From: Microlunatus parietis | GTDB taxonomy: Bacteria > Actinomycetota > Actinomycetes > Propionibacteriales > Propionibacteriaceae | DNA: 64,000 nt | Reading direction: 5' to 3' | Assembly (NCBI RefSeq): GCF_013407955.1 | Contig: NZ_JACCBU010000001.1 | Location: 6,014,001 to 6,078,000, forward strand | In this document: piece by piece, positions 25,639 to 33,350 of the stretch | Layout of the letters: every line of letters begins with the position of its first letter | Position numbering within the stretch: position 1 is the first letter of the stretch | Notes under the pieces: generated by a model | The model's database searches: none | Told to the model about the DNA's origin: nothing | The model's input: only the letters and a program-made list of their open reading frames with translations | Position numbers and translations under genes: made by a program

Positions 25639-26856
25639 ATGCCGTCGCAGCCTCCTGAGGGTTCCCCGGCGCCGGTCGACGGGTCGCTGCCCGAGCCCGC
25701 CCGGGCCGAGGTCGGGGCCCGGCCGCTCGGCTTCTATCTGCACGTCCCGTACTGCACCACCCGCTGCGGCTACTGCGACTTCAACACCTACACGTCGGCC
25801 GAGCTCGGCTCCGCGCCCGGCACCGGTCAGGACAGCTACCTGGCGGCCATGCTGGCCGAGATCGAACTGGCCGGACGGGTCCTCGGCGACGCCGCTCCGT
25901 CGGTCGGCACGATCTTCGTCGGCGGCGGCACGCCGACCCTGCTGCCGCCGGAGTCCTTGATCGCGATGATCACCGCGATCAAGGACCGGTTCGGGCTGCT
26001 GCCGGACGCCGAGATCACGACCGAGTCCAACCCGGAGTCGATCGGCCCGGACGGCCTGGAACGCCTTCGGGCGGGAGGATTCAACCGGATCTCGTTCGGC
26101 ATGCAGTCGGCGGTCGAGCACGTCCTGGCCACGCTGGACCGGGTCCATTCCCCGGGGCGGGCCGGCCGGGCGGTGACCGAGGCCCGGGCGGCCGGTTTCG
26201 ACGACATCAGCCTCGACCTGATCTTCGGCACGCCGGGGGAGAGCCTGGCCGACTGGCGGACCAGCCTGGAGACCGCACTCGCCGCCGAACCCGATCATGT
26301 GAGTGCGTACGCCCTGATCGTCGAGACCGGCACCCGGCTGGCCACCCGGATCCGGCGCGGCGAGATCACCCAGCCCGACGATGATGATCTTGCCGACAAG
26401 TACCTGCTGGCCGAGGAACTGCTGACCGGCGCCGGCCTCTCCGCGTACGAGATCAGCAACTGGGCCCGCTCGCCCGAGCACCGGTGCCGGCACAACGTCG
26501 GCTACTGGCGCGGTGATCACTGGTGGGGTGTCGGCCCCGGCGCGCACAGTCACGTCGGCGGCGTCCGGTGGTGGAACGTACGGCATCCGGCGGCCTACAC
26601 CGGCCGGCTGGCGGCGGGGGAGTCACCGGCCCAGGCGCGCGAGCTGCTCGATGATCATGATCGCCGGGTGGAGCGGGTCCTGCTCGAGCTCCGGCTGGCC
26701 GACGGTCTCGACCCGGCCGTGCTGACCGAGTCCGAGTCGAGCCGGGTCGCGGACCTGATCGACCGCGAGTTGATCATCGTCGAGCGAGGCCGGCTGGTGG
26801 TCACTCTGCGCGGCCGGCTGCTGGCCGACGGCGTGATCCGGGACCTGCTCGACTGA
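25639..26856 (+). CDS. hemW: Radical SAM heme chaperone HemW
   Basis: This 405-residue radical SAM protein has the cluster motif CTTRCGYC, preceded by FYLHVPY, and GGGTPTLL, ESNPESI, FGMQS and the HemW-type SAYEISNWA and HNVGYWRGDHWWGVGPGAHS blocks. HemW proteins bind heme and deliver it to membrane enzymes, and are often mis-named coproporphyrinogen oxidase HemN. The C-terminal domain is complete. It follows the phosphorylase gene in the same direction. In many actinobacteria this gene precedes hrcA, but here hrcA lies 10 kb away. Confidence 0.94.
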   Translation: MPSQPPEGSPAPVDGSLPEPARAEVGARPLGFYLHVPYCTTRCGYCDFNTYTSAELGSAPGTGQDSYLAAMLAEIELAGRVLGDAAPSVGTIFVGGGTPTLLPPESLIAMITAIKDRFGLLPDAEITTESNPESIGPDGLERLRAGGFNRISFGMQSAVEHVLATLDRVHSPGRAGRAVTEARAAGFDDISLDLIFGTPGESLADWRTSLETALAAEPDHVSAYALIVETGTRLATRIRRGEITQPDDDDLADKYLLAEELLTGAGLSAYEISNWARSPEHRCRHNVGYWRGDHWWGVGPGAHSHVGGVRWWNVRHPAAYTGRLAAGESPAQARELLDDHDRRVERVLLELRLADGLDPAVLTESESSRVADLIDRELIIVERGRLVVTLRGRLLADGVIRDLLD

Positions 26857-26869
26857 AGCCCGGTCTCGG

Positions 26870-26889
26870 CTAGGGACGCACGACACTAG
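26870..26889. repeat. 20-bp CTAG-bounded repeat, single copy
   Basis: CTAGGGACGCACGACACTAG, one base different from the copies at 24751 and 32657. It lies between the convergent hemW and MFS genes, and its final CTAG provides the TAG stop codon of the MFS gene on the minus strand. Confidence 0.9.
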
Positions 26890-28301
26890 GATCCGTCGAC
26901 GCCACGGGGTGAGCGCAGCGTGATCAGGACCAGCACGGCGCCGGCCAGGGCGATGCCACCGGCGCCGAGGAAGGCGGCGGAGAACCCCCGGGTCAGGGCC
27001 GCGGTGTCACCGAGCCGGTCGGCGCCGAAGGCCGCCGCGACGGCGGTCATCGCGGCCAGGCCGAGCGCCGAACCCACCTGGTAGCTCGTGTTGACGATGC
27101 CGGAGGCCAGACCGCCCTCCTCGGGCCGGGCCGACGAGATCGCGGTACCGAGCGACGGGATGAACGCGAGCGACATGCCGAGCGCCGCCACCAGGGTGGC
27201 CGGCAGCACGTCGGTCCAGTAGACGCCGTCGGCCGGCGCCAGCGACAGCCAGCCCATGCCGGCGGCGAGCATGATCATCCCGGCGACGATCGGGGTCTTG
27301 GTGCCGAACTTCGCGATCACCCGAGGGGCCAGCGCGATCATGCCGATCATGATCACCAGGGTCATCGGGAGCAGCGCGGCACCGGACGGGAACGCGGTGT
27401 AGTTCAGCACCTGCTGCAGGTAGAGGTTGAGGAAGAACCACATCGGGATCCAGGCTCCGCCGAGCATGACCTGGGCCAGGTTGGCCGCTCCCAGTCGCGG
27501 TGTGCGGAAGATCGACAGCCGGATCAGCGGCTGCCTCCGGACGGCCTGGGAGATCACGAACGCCGTGAGCAGCACGGCGGCGGCACCCAGCGCGATCAAG
27601 GTTTCGGCCGATCCCCAGCCGGCTTCGGGGGCCCGGACGATCCCGTACACGGCGGCGCCGAGCCCGAGGGTGACGGTCAGGGCGCCGGGCAGGTCGACCG
27701 ATCCGCGGTTCCCGGACGCACTGGCCGGCATCAGGATCCTGGTCCCGACCAGCGCGATCACCGCGATCGGGATGTTGAGGTAGAACACCCAGGGCCAGGA
27801 GAGGTACTGGGTGATCACGCCGCCGAGGAAGACGCCGGCCGTCCCGCCGGCCGGAGCGGCGGCGCCGTAGAGCGCGAGCGCCCTGGTCAGTTCCCTCGGG
27901 TCGGACCCGAAGATCATCATCAGCAAGGTGAGCGCCGAAGGAGCGATCAGCGCGGCGCCGATCCCCTGGACCGCGCGTCCGGCGAGCTCCACGCCGACGT
28001 TGCCGGCGAGTCCGGCGACGAGGGAACCGACGAGCAGCACGACCCAGCCGGTGCCGAACAACCGACGGGCTCCGAACAGGTCCGACAGCCGCCCGCCGAG
28101 CAGGAGCAGGCCGCCGAACGCGACGACATAGGCGTTGAAGACCCAGGAGAGGTTCTGCTGGGTGAAGCCGAGCTCGGCCTGCATACGGGGCAGGGCGACC
28201 CCGATGATCGAGGTGTCCATGATCACCACGAACTGGGCCGCGGCGATCAGTGCGAGCGCCCACCCCCGCGTGGCGCGACGTTCCCTGACTGACGTAGACA
28301 T
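26886..28301 (-). CDS. MFS drug-exporter-like permease, 14-helix EmrB/QacA type
   Basis: This 471-residue polytopic membrane protein has about 14 hydrophobic helices. It shows the DHA2-family motif C-like stretch and motif A, LGGRLSDLFGARRLF, after NAYVVAFGGLLLLGG, plus the first-helix VVIMDTSIIGVALP. Such proteins export drugs or small toxic compounds using the proton gradient. Two near-identical palindromes at 28311-28352 stand directly before the ATG and suggest control by a CsoR-family sensor. The stop codon is formed by the 20-bp repeat. Confidence 0.93.
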   Translation of the reverse strand: MSTSVRERRATRGWALALIAAAQFVVIMDTSIIGVALPRMQAELGFTQQNLSWVFNAYVVAFGGLLLLGGRLSDLFGARRLFGTGWVVLLVGSLVAGLAGNVGVELAGRAVQGIGAALIAPSALTLLMMIFGSDPRELTRALALYGAAAPAGGTAGVFLGGVITQYLSWPWVFYLNIPIAVIALVGTRILMPASASGNRGSVDLPGALTVTLGLGAAVYGIVRAPEAGWGSAETLIALGAAAVLLTAFVISQAVRRQPLIRLSIFRTPRLGAANLAQVMLGGAWIPMWFFLNLYLQQVLNYTAFPSGAALLPMTLVIMIGMIALAPRVIAKFGTKTPIVAGMIMLAAGMGWLSLAPADGVYWTDVLPATLVAALGMSLAFIPSLGTAISSARPEEGGLASGIVNTSYQVGSALGLAAMTAVAAAFGADRLGDTAALTRGFSAAFLGAGGIALAGAVLVLITLRSPRGVDGS

Positions 28302-28310
28302 CTGTCCTCC

Positions 28311-28352
28311 ATACCGGTAGGGGGTATATCGGACGATACCCTATGGGGGTAT
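28311..28352. promoter_or_regulatory. Two CsoR/CstR-like palindromic operators
   Basis: ATACCGGTAGGGGGTAT (28311-28327) and ATACCCTATGGGGGTAT (28336-28352) share ATACC-N7-GGTAT and start 25 bases apart, immediately upstream of the MFS gene. ATACC...GGTAT dyads rich in C and G runs are typical of CsoR-family (copper or persulfide) repressors. No such regulator is encoded in this window. Confidence 0.6.
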
Positions 28353-28358
28353 TGGCGA

Positions 28359-28642
28359 ATGCACAAGGGTGTTCGGTCCGCGGGATCGCCCGGCGAGTCC
28401 GGGCTCGTGGGATTCCCGGTGCACCTGCTGTCGGGCGGGCTGGTGCGGGAGCCGGGCGCGGGCGTACTGCCATGTCTACGGGCAGTCGCGGGTCGAACTG
28501 ATCGACGGCATCGTCGCCGCCCAGGAGCAGGGGGTTCACCACCGGCGGCCGTTGCCGACAGGTGAATCGCGCCGCCGCGGACTCCGCCGCTGACCCGGCT
28601 GCAGGTGGAGGCTCAGTCGTCGATCAGTGACCGACCGCCGGA
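28359..28642. other. Non-coding or decayed stretch of about 285 bases
   Basis: No convincing gene is seen. One plus-strand frame holds a protein-like fragment (YCHVYGQSRVELIDGIVAA, around 28470-28530) without a sensible start, which may be the remnant of a lost gene. Confidence 0.4.
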
Positions 28643-29500
28643 TCAGTCGATCGCGTGGTCGGTGGTGACGAAGTCGATCAGCTGCTCCACCACGGTCAGC
28701 AGCGGCCGTTCCAGGTCGTCCCAGCTGCTCACCCGGCCCAAGATCATCCGCCAGGCGGCCGCGATGTCGGCCTGGCTCTCGTACGGCCAGCCGAGGGCGG
28801 CACAGATCCCGGACTTCCAGTCGGTGCCGTGCGGGATCTTCGGCCAGGCGGACAGGCCGAGCCGGACCGGCTTCACCGCCTGCCAGATGTCGATGTAGGG
28901 ATGGCCGAGCACCGTCACGTAGTCGCCGTGCCGGCCGGCGGTCACCGCATCGGCGATCCGGGTCTCCTTGCTGCCGGGCACCAGATGATCGACGAGCACG
29001 CCGAGCCGGCGCCCACGGGCCGGCGCGAACTCGTCGACGATCGCCGGCAGGTCGTCGATGCCGCCGAGGAACTCGACGACCACCCCGACGTGCCGAAGAT
29101 CATCACCCCAGACCTTCTCGACGAGTTCGGCGTCGTGCCGGCCCTCGACGTAGATCCGGCTGGGCAGGGCGACCTTGGCCTTCTCGTGCGGGGTGGCCAC
29201 CGAGCCGGACGCGGTCCGGGCCGGCTCCTTGGCCGACGCACGGACCGGCGGGGTCAGCTCGACCGGCTTGCCGTCGATCAGGAATCCTGCGCCCAAAGGA
29301 AAACTGCGCCGCTTCTCGCGGCGGTCCTCCAGGACGACGATCCCGTTCTCATAGCGGACGATGGCGCCACAGAAGCCGGTGCCGGCGTCCTCGACGACGA
29401 GGCCGCGTTGCACCGGGACGGGACGGCTGGTGATCTTGGTGGCTTGTTGCCAGCCGGGAGCGAGCACGTCGCTCCCGTAACGATCATGCGGGGAAGGCAC
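28643..29500 (-). CDS. DUF3097 family protein
   Basis: This 285-residue protein is of the actinobacterial DUF3097 family. After a beta-rich N-terminal region (residues 20-90, with GLVVEDAGTGFCGAIVRYE) it has a Toprim-like core: RIYVEGRHDAELVEKVWGDDL, VEFLGGIDDLPAIV, RLGVLVDHLVPGSKE. The acidic residues EGRHD and LVDH are where Toprim metal ligands would sit. The C-terminus carries HPYIDIWQAVKP. No function is established. The ATG lies just beyond a strong hairpin that belongs to the upstream SHOCT gene. Confidence 0.9.
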   Translation of the reverse strand: MPSPHDRYGSDVLAPGWQQATKITSRPVPVQRGLVVEDAGTGFCGAIVRYENGIVVLEDRREKRRSFPLGAGFLIDGKPVELTPPVRASAKEPARTASGSVATPHEKAKVALPSRIYVEGRHDAELVEKVWGDDLRHVGVVVEFLGGIDDLPAIVDEFAPARGRRLGVLVDHLVPGSKETRIADAVTAGRHGDYVTVLGHPYIDIWQAVKPVRLGLSAWPKIPHGTDWKSGICAALGWPYESQADIAAAWRMILGRVSSWDDLERPLLTVVEQLIDFVTTDHAID

Positions 29501-29522
29501 CCGAGAACCTTAAGTCACGACG

Positions 29523-29555
29523 CCGCCCGCCCGGGGAGATTCCCCGGACGGGCGG
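29523..29555 (-). terminator. Strong GC hairpin after the SHOCT-domain gene
   Basis: Two stacked stems, CCGCCCG/CGGGCGG outside and CCGGGGA/TCCCCGG inside, with one C-A mismatch and a GAT loop. It lies between the SHOCT gene and DUF3097 on the minus strand. There is no U-run, as is usual for high-GC actinobacterial terminators. Confidence 0.6.
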
Positions 29556-29594
29556 TTGGTGTGTCGGGCTACCCACGTCAGGTCGGGCCTTTGA

Positions 29595-29948
29595 TCAGCG
29601 GCGCTTCTTGCCGCCGTCGTCGGTCGGCCACTGGTCGGAGCCAGGCGTCCAGTTCAGCACGCTGGCCCGCTCCAGGAACTCGTCGGTCGAGATGTCACCG
29701 CGGGCGAACCGCTCGGCCAGGACCTTGCGGGCCTCGAACTCGGGCGCCCGATTCGCGGCGTTGACCCAGGGCGGCGGACCGATCTTGCCCCGCCGGGCCA
29801 GGAAGAAGGCGCCGCCGATCAGCAGCGCGAGAAACAGCAGGCACATGATTCCTCCAATAATGGGAAACGGAAAGAAGGGCGGCGGACCATCGGCCCAGCG
29901 ATGCGGACCGAACCCGGTGTCCAACGGCACCAACAGTGAACTGATCAT
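29595..29948 (-). CDS. Small SHOCT-domain membrane protein
   Basis: This protein of about 117 residues has one strong transmembrane segment (IIGGIMCLLFLALLIGGAFFL) and a C-terminal SHOCT motif (LAERFARGDISTDEFLERASVL), a short helical oligomerisation domain. The extracytoplasmic N-terminus is Pro-rich (DGPPPFFPFP). The start is ambiguous: ATG 29948 is preferred for length, and ATG 29984 is possible. It is divergent from the sensor kinase gene at 30126; a role in envelope stress is common for such proteins but is only inferred here. Confidence 0.75.
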   Translation of the reverse strand: MISSLLVPLDTGFGPHRWADGPPPFFPFPIIGGIMCLLFLALLIGGAFFLARRGKIGPPPWVNAANRAPEFEARKVLAERFARGDISTDEFLERASVLNWTPGSDQWPTDDGGKKRR

Positions 29949-30125
29949 GGTCACAACTCTGGCTCGGCGAAGGCGTCCGGACATCGCCCGTCGAGCGGCT
30001 TTCCGACTACGCTCCCTGACGTAGCCGGGGTACGCGCGGCGGTCGATGTGCGGCGCCGGATCCCGGCCTAGGATCGTTGGTCAGATCCGAGCAGTGAGCG
30101 AGCGCAGCCGCCGAAAGGGGAGCCG

Positions 30126-31373
30126 ATGGCACGGGCGACGCCGGCCATCCGGCCGGATCCGAGGCAATTGCTCCTCGACGTCCCGTTGGGGCTGCTGATC
30201 GGGATGGCCACCCTGTGGAGCTTCCTGATCAGCGGCTGGATGGGTCACGGCCGCCCGCCCTGGGCCGACGGCGGGCCTCCCTACGGGCCGTACCGGCCGC
30301 CTGACCCGGAGTTCGGCGGGGTGGATCGGGCCGATGTCACCTGGCCCATCGTGCTCGGGATCCTGATGCTCACCGCCGGTCTGATCCTGCGCCGGCTGCG
30401 GCCGTGGGTCGGCTACGCGCTCGTCGTGGTGGGGGTCGGGGTGGGCCTGGTCGCCGGGATCCCGGGCGGGCCGGTCTTCCTGGCACCGATGCTCGCGATC
30501 GCCACGCTGGCCCGGCTGTTCGAACCGCGGCACTGGCTGCCCTGGTCGGCGGCCCTGATCCCGATGGTCGCGGCCGGGCTGTGGTCGCCGGACGGCCGCG
30601 GCTTCGCCGATCCGAACCGCCTCGCCGGGGCGACGTTCGTGCTGATGCTGCTCGGCCTGGCGGCGATGATCGGGATGATCCGGCGGGTCCGGCGGGAGAA
30701 CGTCCAACGCGAGCGGGACGACGACCTGCGCCGTTCCGCGTACGAGGAGCGGCTGCGGATCGCCCGCGAGGTGCACGACCTGATCGGGCACTCGCTGTCG
30801 GTGATCAACATGCAGGCCGGCGTCGCGCTGCACGTACTGCCGAAGAAACCAGAACAGGCCGAGGAGTCGCTGCGGGCGATCCGGCAGACCAGCAAGGACG
30901 CACTGGCCGAGCTGCGCTCGACGCTGGCCGTGTTCCGGGACCCGGATCGTGCCGAACCCACCGCCCCGGAACCGGGTCTGGCCCGGCTCGAGCATCTGAT
31001 CACGGCGATGCGGCAGGCCGGCCGGACCATCGAGCTGACCGTCGACCCCGACGTCGGGGAACTGCCGCCGACCGTTGATCACACGGCCTACCGGATCGTG
31101 CAGGAGGCGTTGACCAACGTGGTCCGGCACGCCGGCGACGCCGCGGCGTCGGTGTCGATCACCCGGCAGAACGGCCGGCTGCTGATCGCGGTCGTCGATC
31201 AGGGGCCGCCGGTCCGGACCGACCGGCTGATCGAGGGACACGGGATCTCCGGGATGCGCGAACGGGCCCGGGCGGTCGGCGGTACGTTGACCGTACAACC
31301 CCAACCGGGCGGCGGCGTGGCAGTGCGGGCCCAGCTGCCGATCCGGAACCAGTTGCCGAACCGAGCCGACTAG
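30126..31373 (+). CDS. Sensor histidine kinase, NarL-type partner (HisKA_3)
   Basis: This 415-residue kinase has four to five membrane helices in the N-terminal 190 residues, a dimerisation/phosphoacceptor helix with His217 in IAREVHDLIGHSLSV, and a GHKL ATPase domain (YRIVQEALTNVVRHAG, then GHGISGMRERA near the end). No large extracellular sensor domain is present, so it may sense through its membrane part. GGGGAGCCG precedes the ATG. The cognate response regulator follows after 19 bases. Confidence 0.93.
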   Translation: MARATPAIRPDPRQLLLDVPLGLLIGMATLWSFLISGWMGHGRPPWADGGPPYGPYRPPDPEFGGVDRADVTWPIVLGILMLTAGLILRRLRPWVGYALVVVGVGVGLVAGIPGGPVFLAPMLAIATLARLFEPRHWLPWSAALIPMVAAGLWSPDGRGFADPNRLAGATFVLMLLGLAAMIGMIRRVRRENVQRERDDDLRRSAYEERLRIAREVHDLIGHSLSVINMQAGVALHVLPKKPEQAEESLRAIRQTSKDALAELRSTLAVFRDPDRAEPTAPEPGLARLEHLITAMRQAGRTIELTVDPDVGELPPTVDHTAYRIVQEALTNVVRHAGDAAASVSITRQNGRLLIAVVDQGPPVRTDRLIEGHGISGMRERARAVGGTLTVQPQPGGGVAVRAQLPIRNQLPNRAD

Positions 31374-31392
31374 CCGACCGAGAGGTGCAGGG

Positions 31393-32049
31393 ATGACGAT
31401 CAAGGTGGCGATCGCCGATGATCAACAGCTGGTCCGGATGGGACTGCGCGTGCTGGTCGACGCCGAGGACGACCTCGAGCTGGCCGGCGAGGCGGAGGAC
31501 GGCCGGCAGGCCCTGGACCTGGTCCGGCGGACCCGCCCCGACGTGATTTTGATGGACATCCGGATGCCGATCATGGACGGGATCGAGACGTGTAAGGCGA
31601 TCGCCGCGGACGAGAAGCTGAGCGAGACCCGGGTGGTCATGCTGACCACGTTCGAGAACGACGATTACGTGTTCGAGGCGCTGCACGGCGGCGCGGCCGG
31701 GTTCCTGATCAAGGACAGCGAGCCGGAGGACATGGTGCGCGCGATCCGGCTGGCTGCGGCGGGGGAGTCGCTGCTGTCGCCGTCGGTGGCCCGCCGGGTG
31801 ATCGAATCGCTGCGGTCCCGGGCGCCGGCGCGGGCCAGGGTGCACCCGCAGCTGGCCACCTTGACCGACCGGGAGCGCGAGGTGCTCGGCCTGATCGGCG
31901 AGGGCCTGAACAACGACGAGATCGCGGGCCGGCTGTTCGTCAGCCCGGCCACGGCACGGACCCACGTCAGCCGCGCGATGATCAAGCTCGGCGCGCGCGA
32001 CCGGGCCCAGCTGGTCGTGATCGCCTACCAGTCCGGCCTGGTCCGCTGA
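31393..32049 (+). CDS. Response regulator, NarL/FixJ family
   Basis: This 218-residue protein has a receiver domain with the acidic pair DD near residue 11, the phospho-acceptor Asp in VILMDIRMP and the conserved Lys in LIKDSEP. A LuxR-type HTH follows (LTDREREVLGLIGEGLNNDEIAGRLFVSPATARTHV region). It forms a two-component pair with the preceding kinase. The target genes are not known. Confidence 0.95.
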   Translation: MTIKVAIADDQQLVRMGLRVLVDAEDDLELAGEAEDGRQALDLVRRTRPDVILMDIRMPIMDGIETCKAIAADEKLSETRVVMLTTFENDDYVFEALHGGAAGFLIKDSEPEDMVRAIRLAAAGESLLSPSVARRVIESLRSRAPARARVHPQLATLTDREREVLGLIGEGLNNDEIAGRLFVSPATARTHVSRAMIKLGARDRAQLVVIAYQSGLVR

Positions 32050-32119
32050 GCCGCCACACCCGTCCCACCTCACCCACTTTCCTGTCGCTTTACCAGAGAA
32101 ACATCTCGCGGGAAGCGCC

Positions 32120-32144
32120 AGTTTTTCACGTCCCGTGAAAAACT
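32120..32144. promoter_or_regulatory. Perfect 11+3+11 palindrome upstream of the universal stress gene
   Basis: AGTTTTTCACG-TCC-CGTGAAAAACT lies 33 bases before the UspA-like start. It is much more AT-rich than its surroundings and is not followed by a T-run, so an operator is more likely than a terminator for the upstream regulator gene. Confidence 0.75.
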
Positions 32145-32177
32145 TGAGGTCAGAGTGAAAGTCCGAGAGGAGTGATC

Positions 32178-32660
32178 ATGGAGTCGACGAGGACACCATG
32201 CGAGCCCGAGGTCGTGGTGGGGTTCGACGACTCGCCGTCGGCGCGGGCCGCGCTTCGCTGGGCGTCCCGCTATGCCCGGTCGGCCGGTCTCCGGCTCCGG
32301 GCGGTGCACGTGCTGGGTCAGGTGCCCGATCCGATGGCCTGGGTGTCCAGCTATGACGCGGCCGGCTATCTCGGTGAGTCGCCGACCCCGGAGGACCTGG
32401 AGGCCCGGATCAAGGACGTCGTCCGGCAGTCCTTCCAGGCCTTGAAACCCGAGCCCGCCTGGCGGCTCGACTTCGTCGGCGGCTCGCCCGGGAAGACCTT
32501 GATCAACGAGTCCCGGCACTCCCAGCTGCTGGTGATCGGCACCCGGGAGCACACCGGGATCGAACGATTGATCAGCGGCTCGGTGAGCCACTACTGCCTC
32601 AGCCACTCGCTGCGCCCGATCGTCGCCGTACCGGCGCCGGACGACGACGAGCGCTCCTAG
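32178..32660 (+). CDS. Universal stress protein (UspA family)
   Basis: This 160-residue single Usp domain begins VVVGFDDSPSARAALRWA and ends in the nucleotide-binding loop VIGTREHTGIERLISGSVSHYCLSHS, i.e. the G-2x-G-9x-G(S/T) motif of ATP-binding Usps. GAGAGGAG stands before the ATG at 32178. The upstream palindrome at 32120 is a likely control site; in actinobacteria such genes are often hypoxia- or starvation-induced. The TAG stop is supplied by the 20-bp repeat. The next two-component pair is convergent. Confidence 0.93.
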   Translation: MESTRTPCEPEVVVGFDDSPSARAALRWASRYARSAGLRLRAVHVLGQVPDPMAWVSSYDAAGYLGESPTPEDLEARIKDVVRQSFQALKPEPAWRLDFVGGSPGKTLINESRHSQLLVIGTREHTGIERLISGSVSHYCLSHSLRPIVAVPAPDDDERS

Positions 32661-32676
32661 GGACGCGCGACACTAG
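32657..32676. repeat. 20-bp CTAG-bounded repeat providing both convergent stops
   Basis: CTAGGGACGCGCGACACTAG, identical to 24751-24770. Its left CTAG carries the UspA stop and its right CTAG, read on the minus strand, carries the stop of the response regulator. It may act as a bidirectional terminator. Confidence 0.92.
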
Positions 32677-33350
32677 GGGACGACCAGGCCGGCGGAGCGG
32701 GCGACGATCGCGGCCTGGGTCCGCGAGGCCAGGTTGAGCTTGGCCAGGACCCGAGAGACGTGGGTCTTCGCGGTCGCCTCGGAGATCACCAGCTCGCCGG
32801 CGAGTTGCGCGTTGGACAGGCCGCGGCCGAGCGCGGCGAGCACCTCCCGTTCCCGCTCGGTGAGTTCGGCCAGGCCGGGCACCTCCTCGACCGTCTCGGC
32901 CGGCCGGGCCCGGGTGAACTCGGTGAGGATGCGGCGGGTCACTTCGGGGGCCAGGATGCCGTCGCCGGCGGCGACCCGGCGGACCGCGTCGATCAGGGCG
33001 GCCGGCTCGACCGACTTGAGCAGGAAGCCCGCGGCGCCGGCCCGGAGCGCTCCGAACACGTACTCGTCGAGATCGAACGTCGTCAGCACCATCACCTGGG
33101 CCAGCCGCTCGGAGACGATCGCCCGAGTCGCGGCGATCCCGTCGGTGCCGGGCATCCGGATGTCCATCAAGATCACGTCCGGCCGGTACGCCCTCGCCTG
33201 TCGGACCGCCGCGTCGCCGTCGGCCGCCTCGCCGACCACCTCGATGTCGCCGGCGCCGGCCAGGATCAGACCCAGGCCGGTCCGGATCGCACCATGATCA
33301 TCGGCGATGACGACCCTGATCGACGGCTCATGTTGATCATGATCGGACAC
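32673..33350 (-). CDS. Response regulator, NarL/FixJ family
   Basis: This 225-residue protein has a receiver domain (DDHGAIRTGLGLI at the start, phospho-acceptor Asp in VILMDIRMPG, Lys in LLKSVEP) and a C-terminal LuxR HTH (LTEREREVLAALGRGLSNAQLAGELVISEATAKTHV region). It is the partner of the kinase at 33337-34584, whose gene overlaps it by 14 bases upstream on the minus strand. The receiver is similar to the 31393 regulator but the pairs are not identical duplicates. Confidence 0.95.
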   Translation of the reverse strand: MSDHDQHEPSIRVVIADDHGAIRTGLGLILAGAGDIEVVGEAADGDAAVRQARAYRPDVILMDIRMPGTDGIAATRAIVSERLAQVMVLTTFDLDEYVFGALRAGAAGFLLKSVEPAALIDAVRRVAAGDGILAPEVTRRILTEFTRARPAETVEEVPGLAELTEREREVLAALGRGLSNAQLAGELVISEATAKTHVSRVLAKLNLASRTQAAIVARSAGLVVP

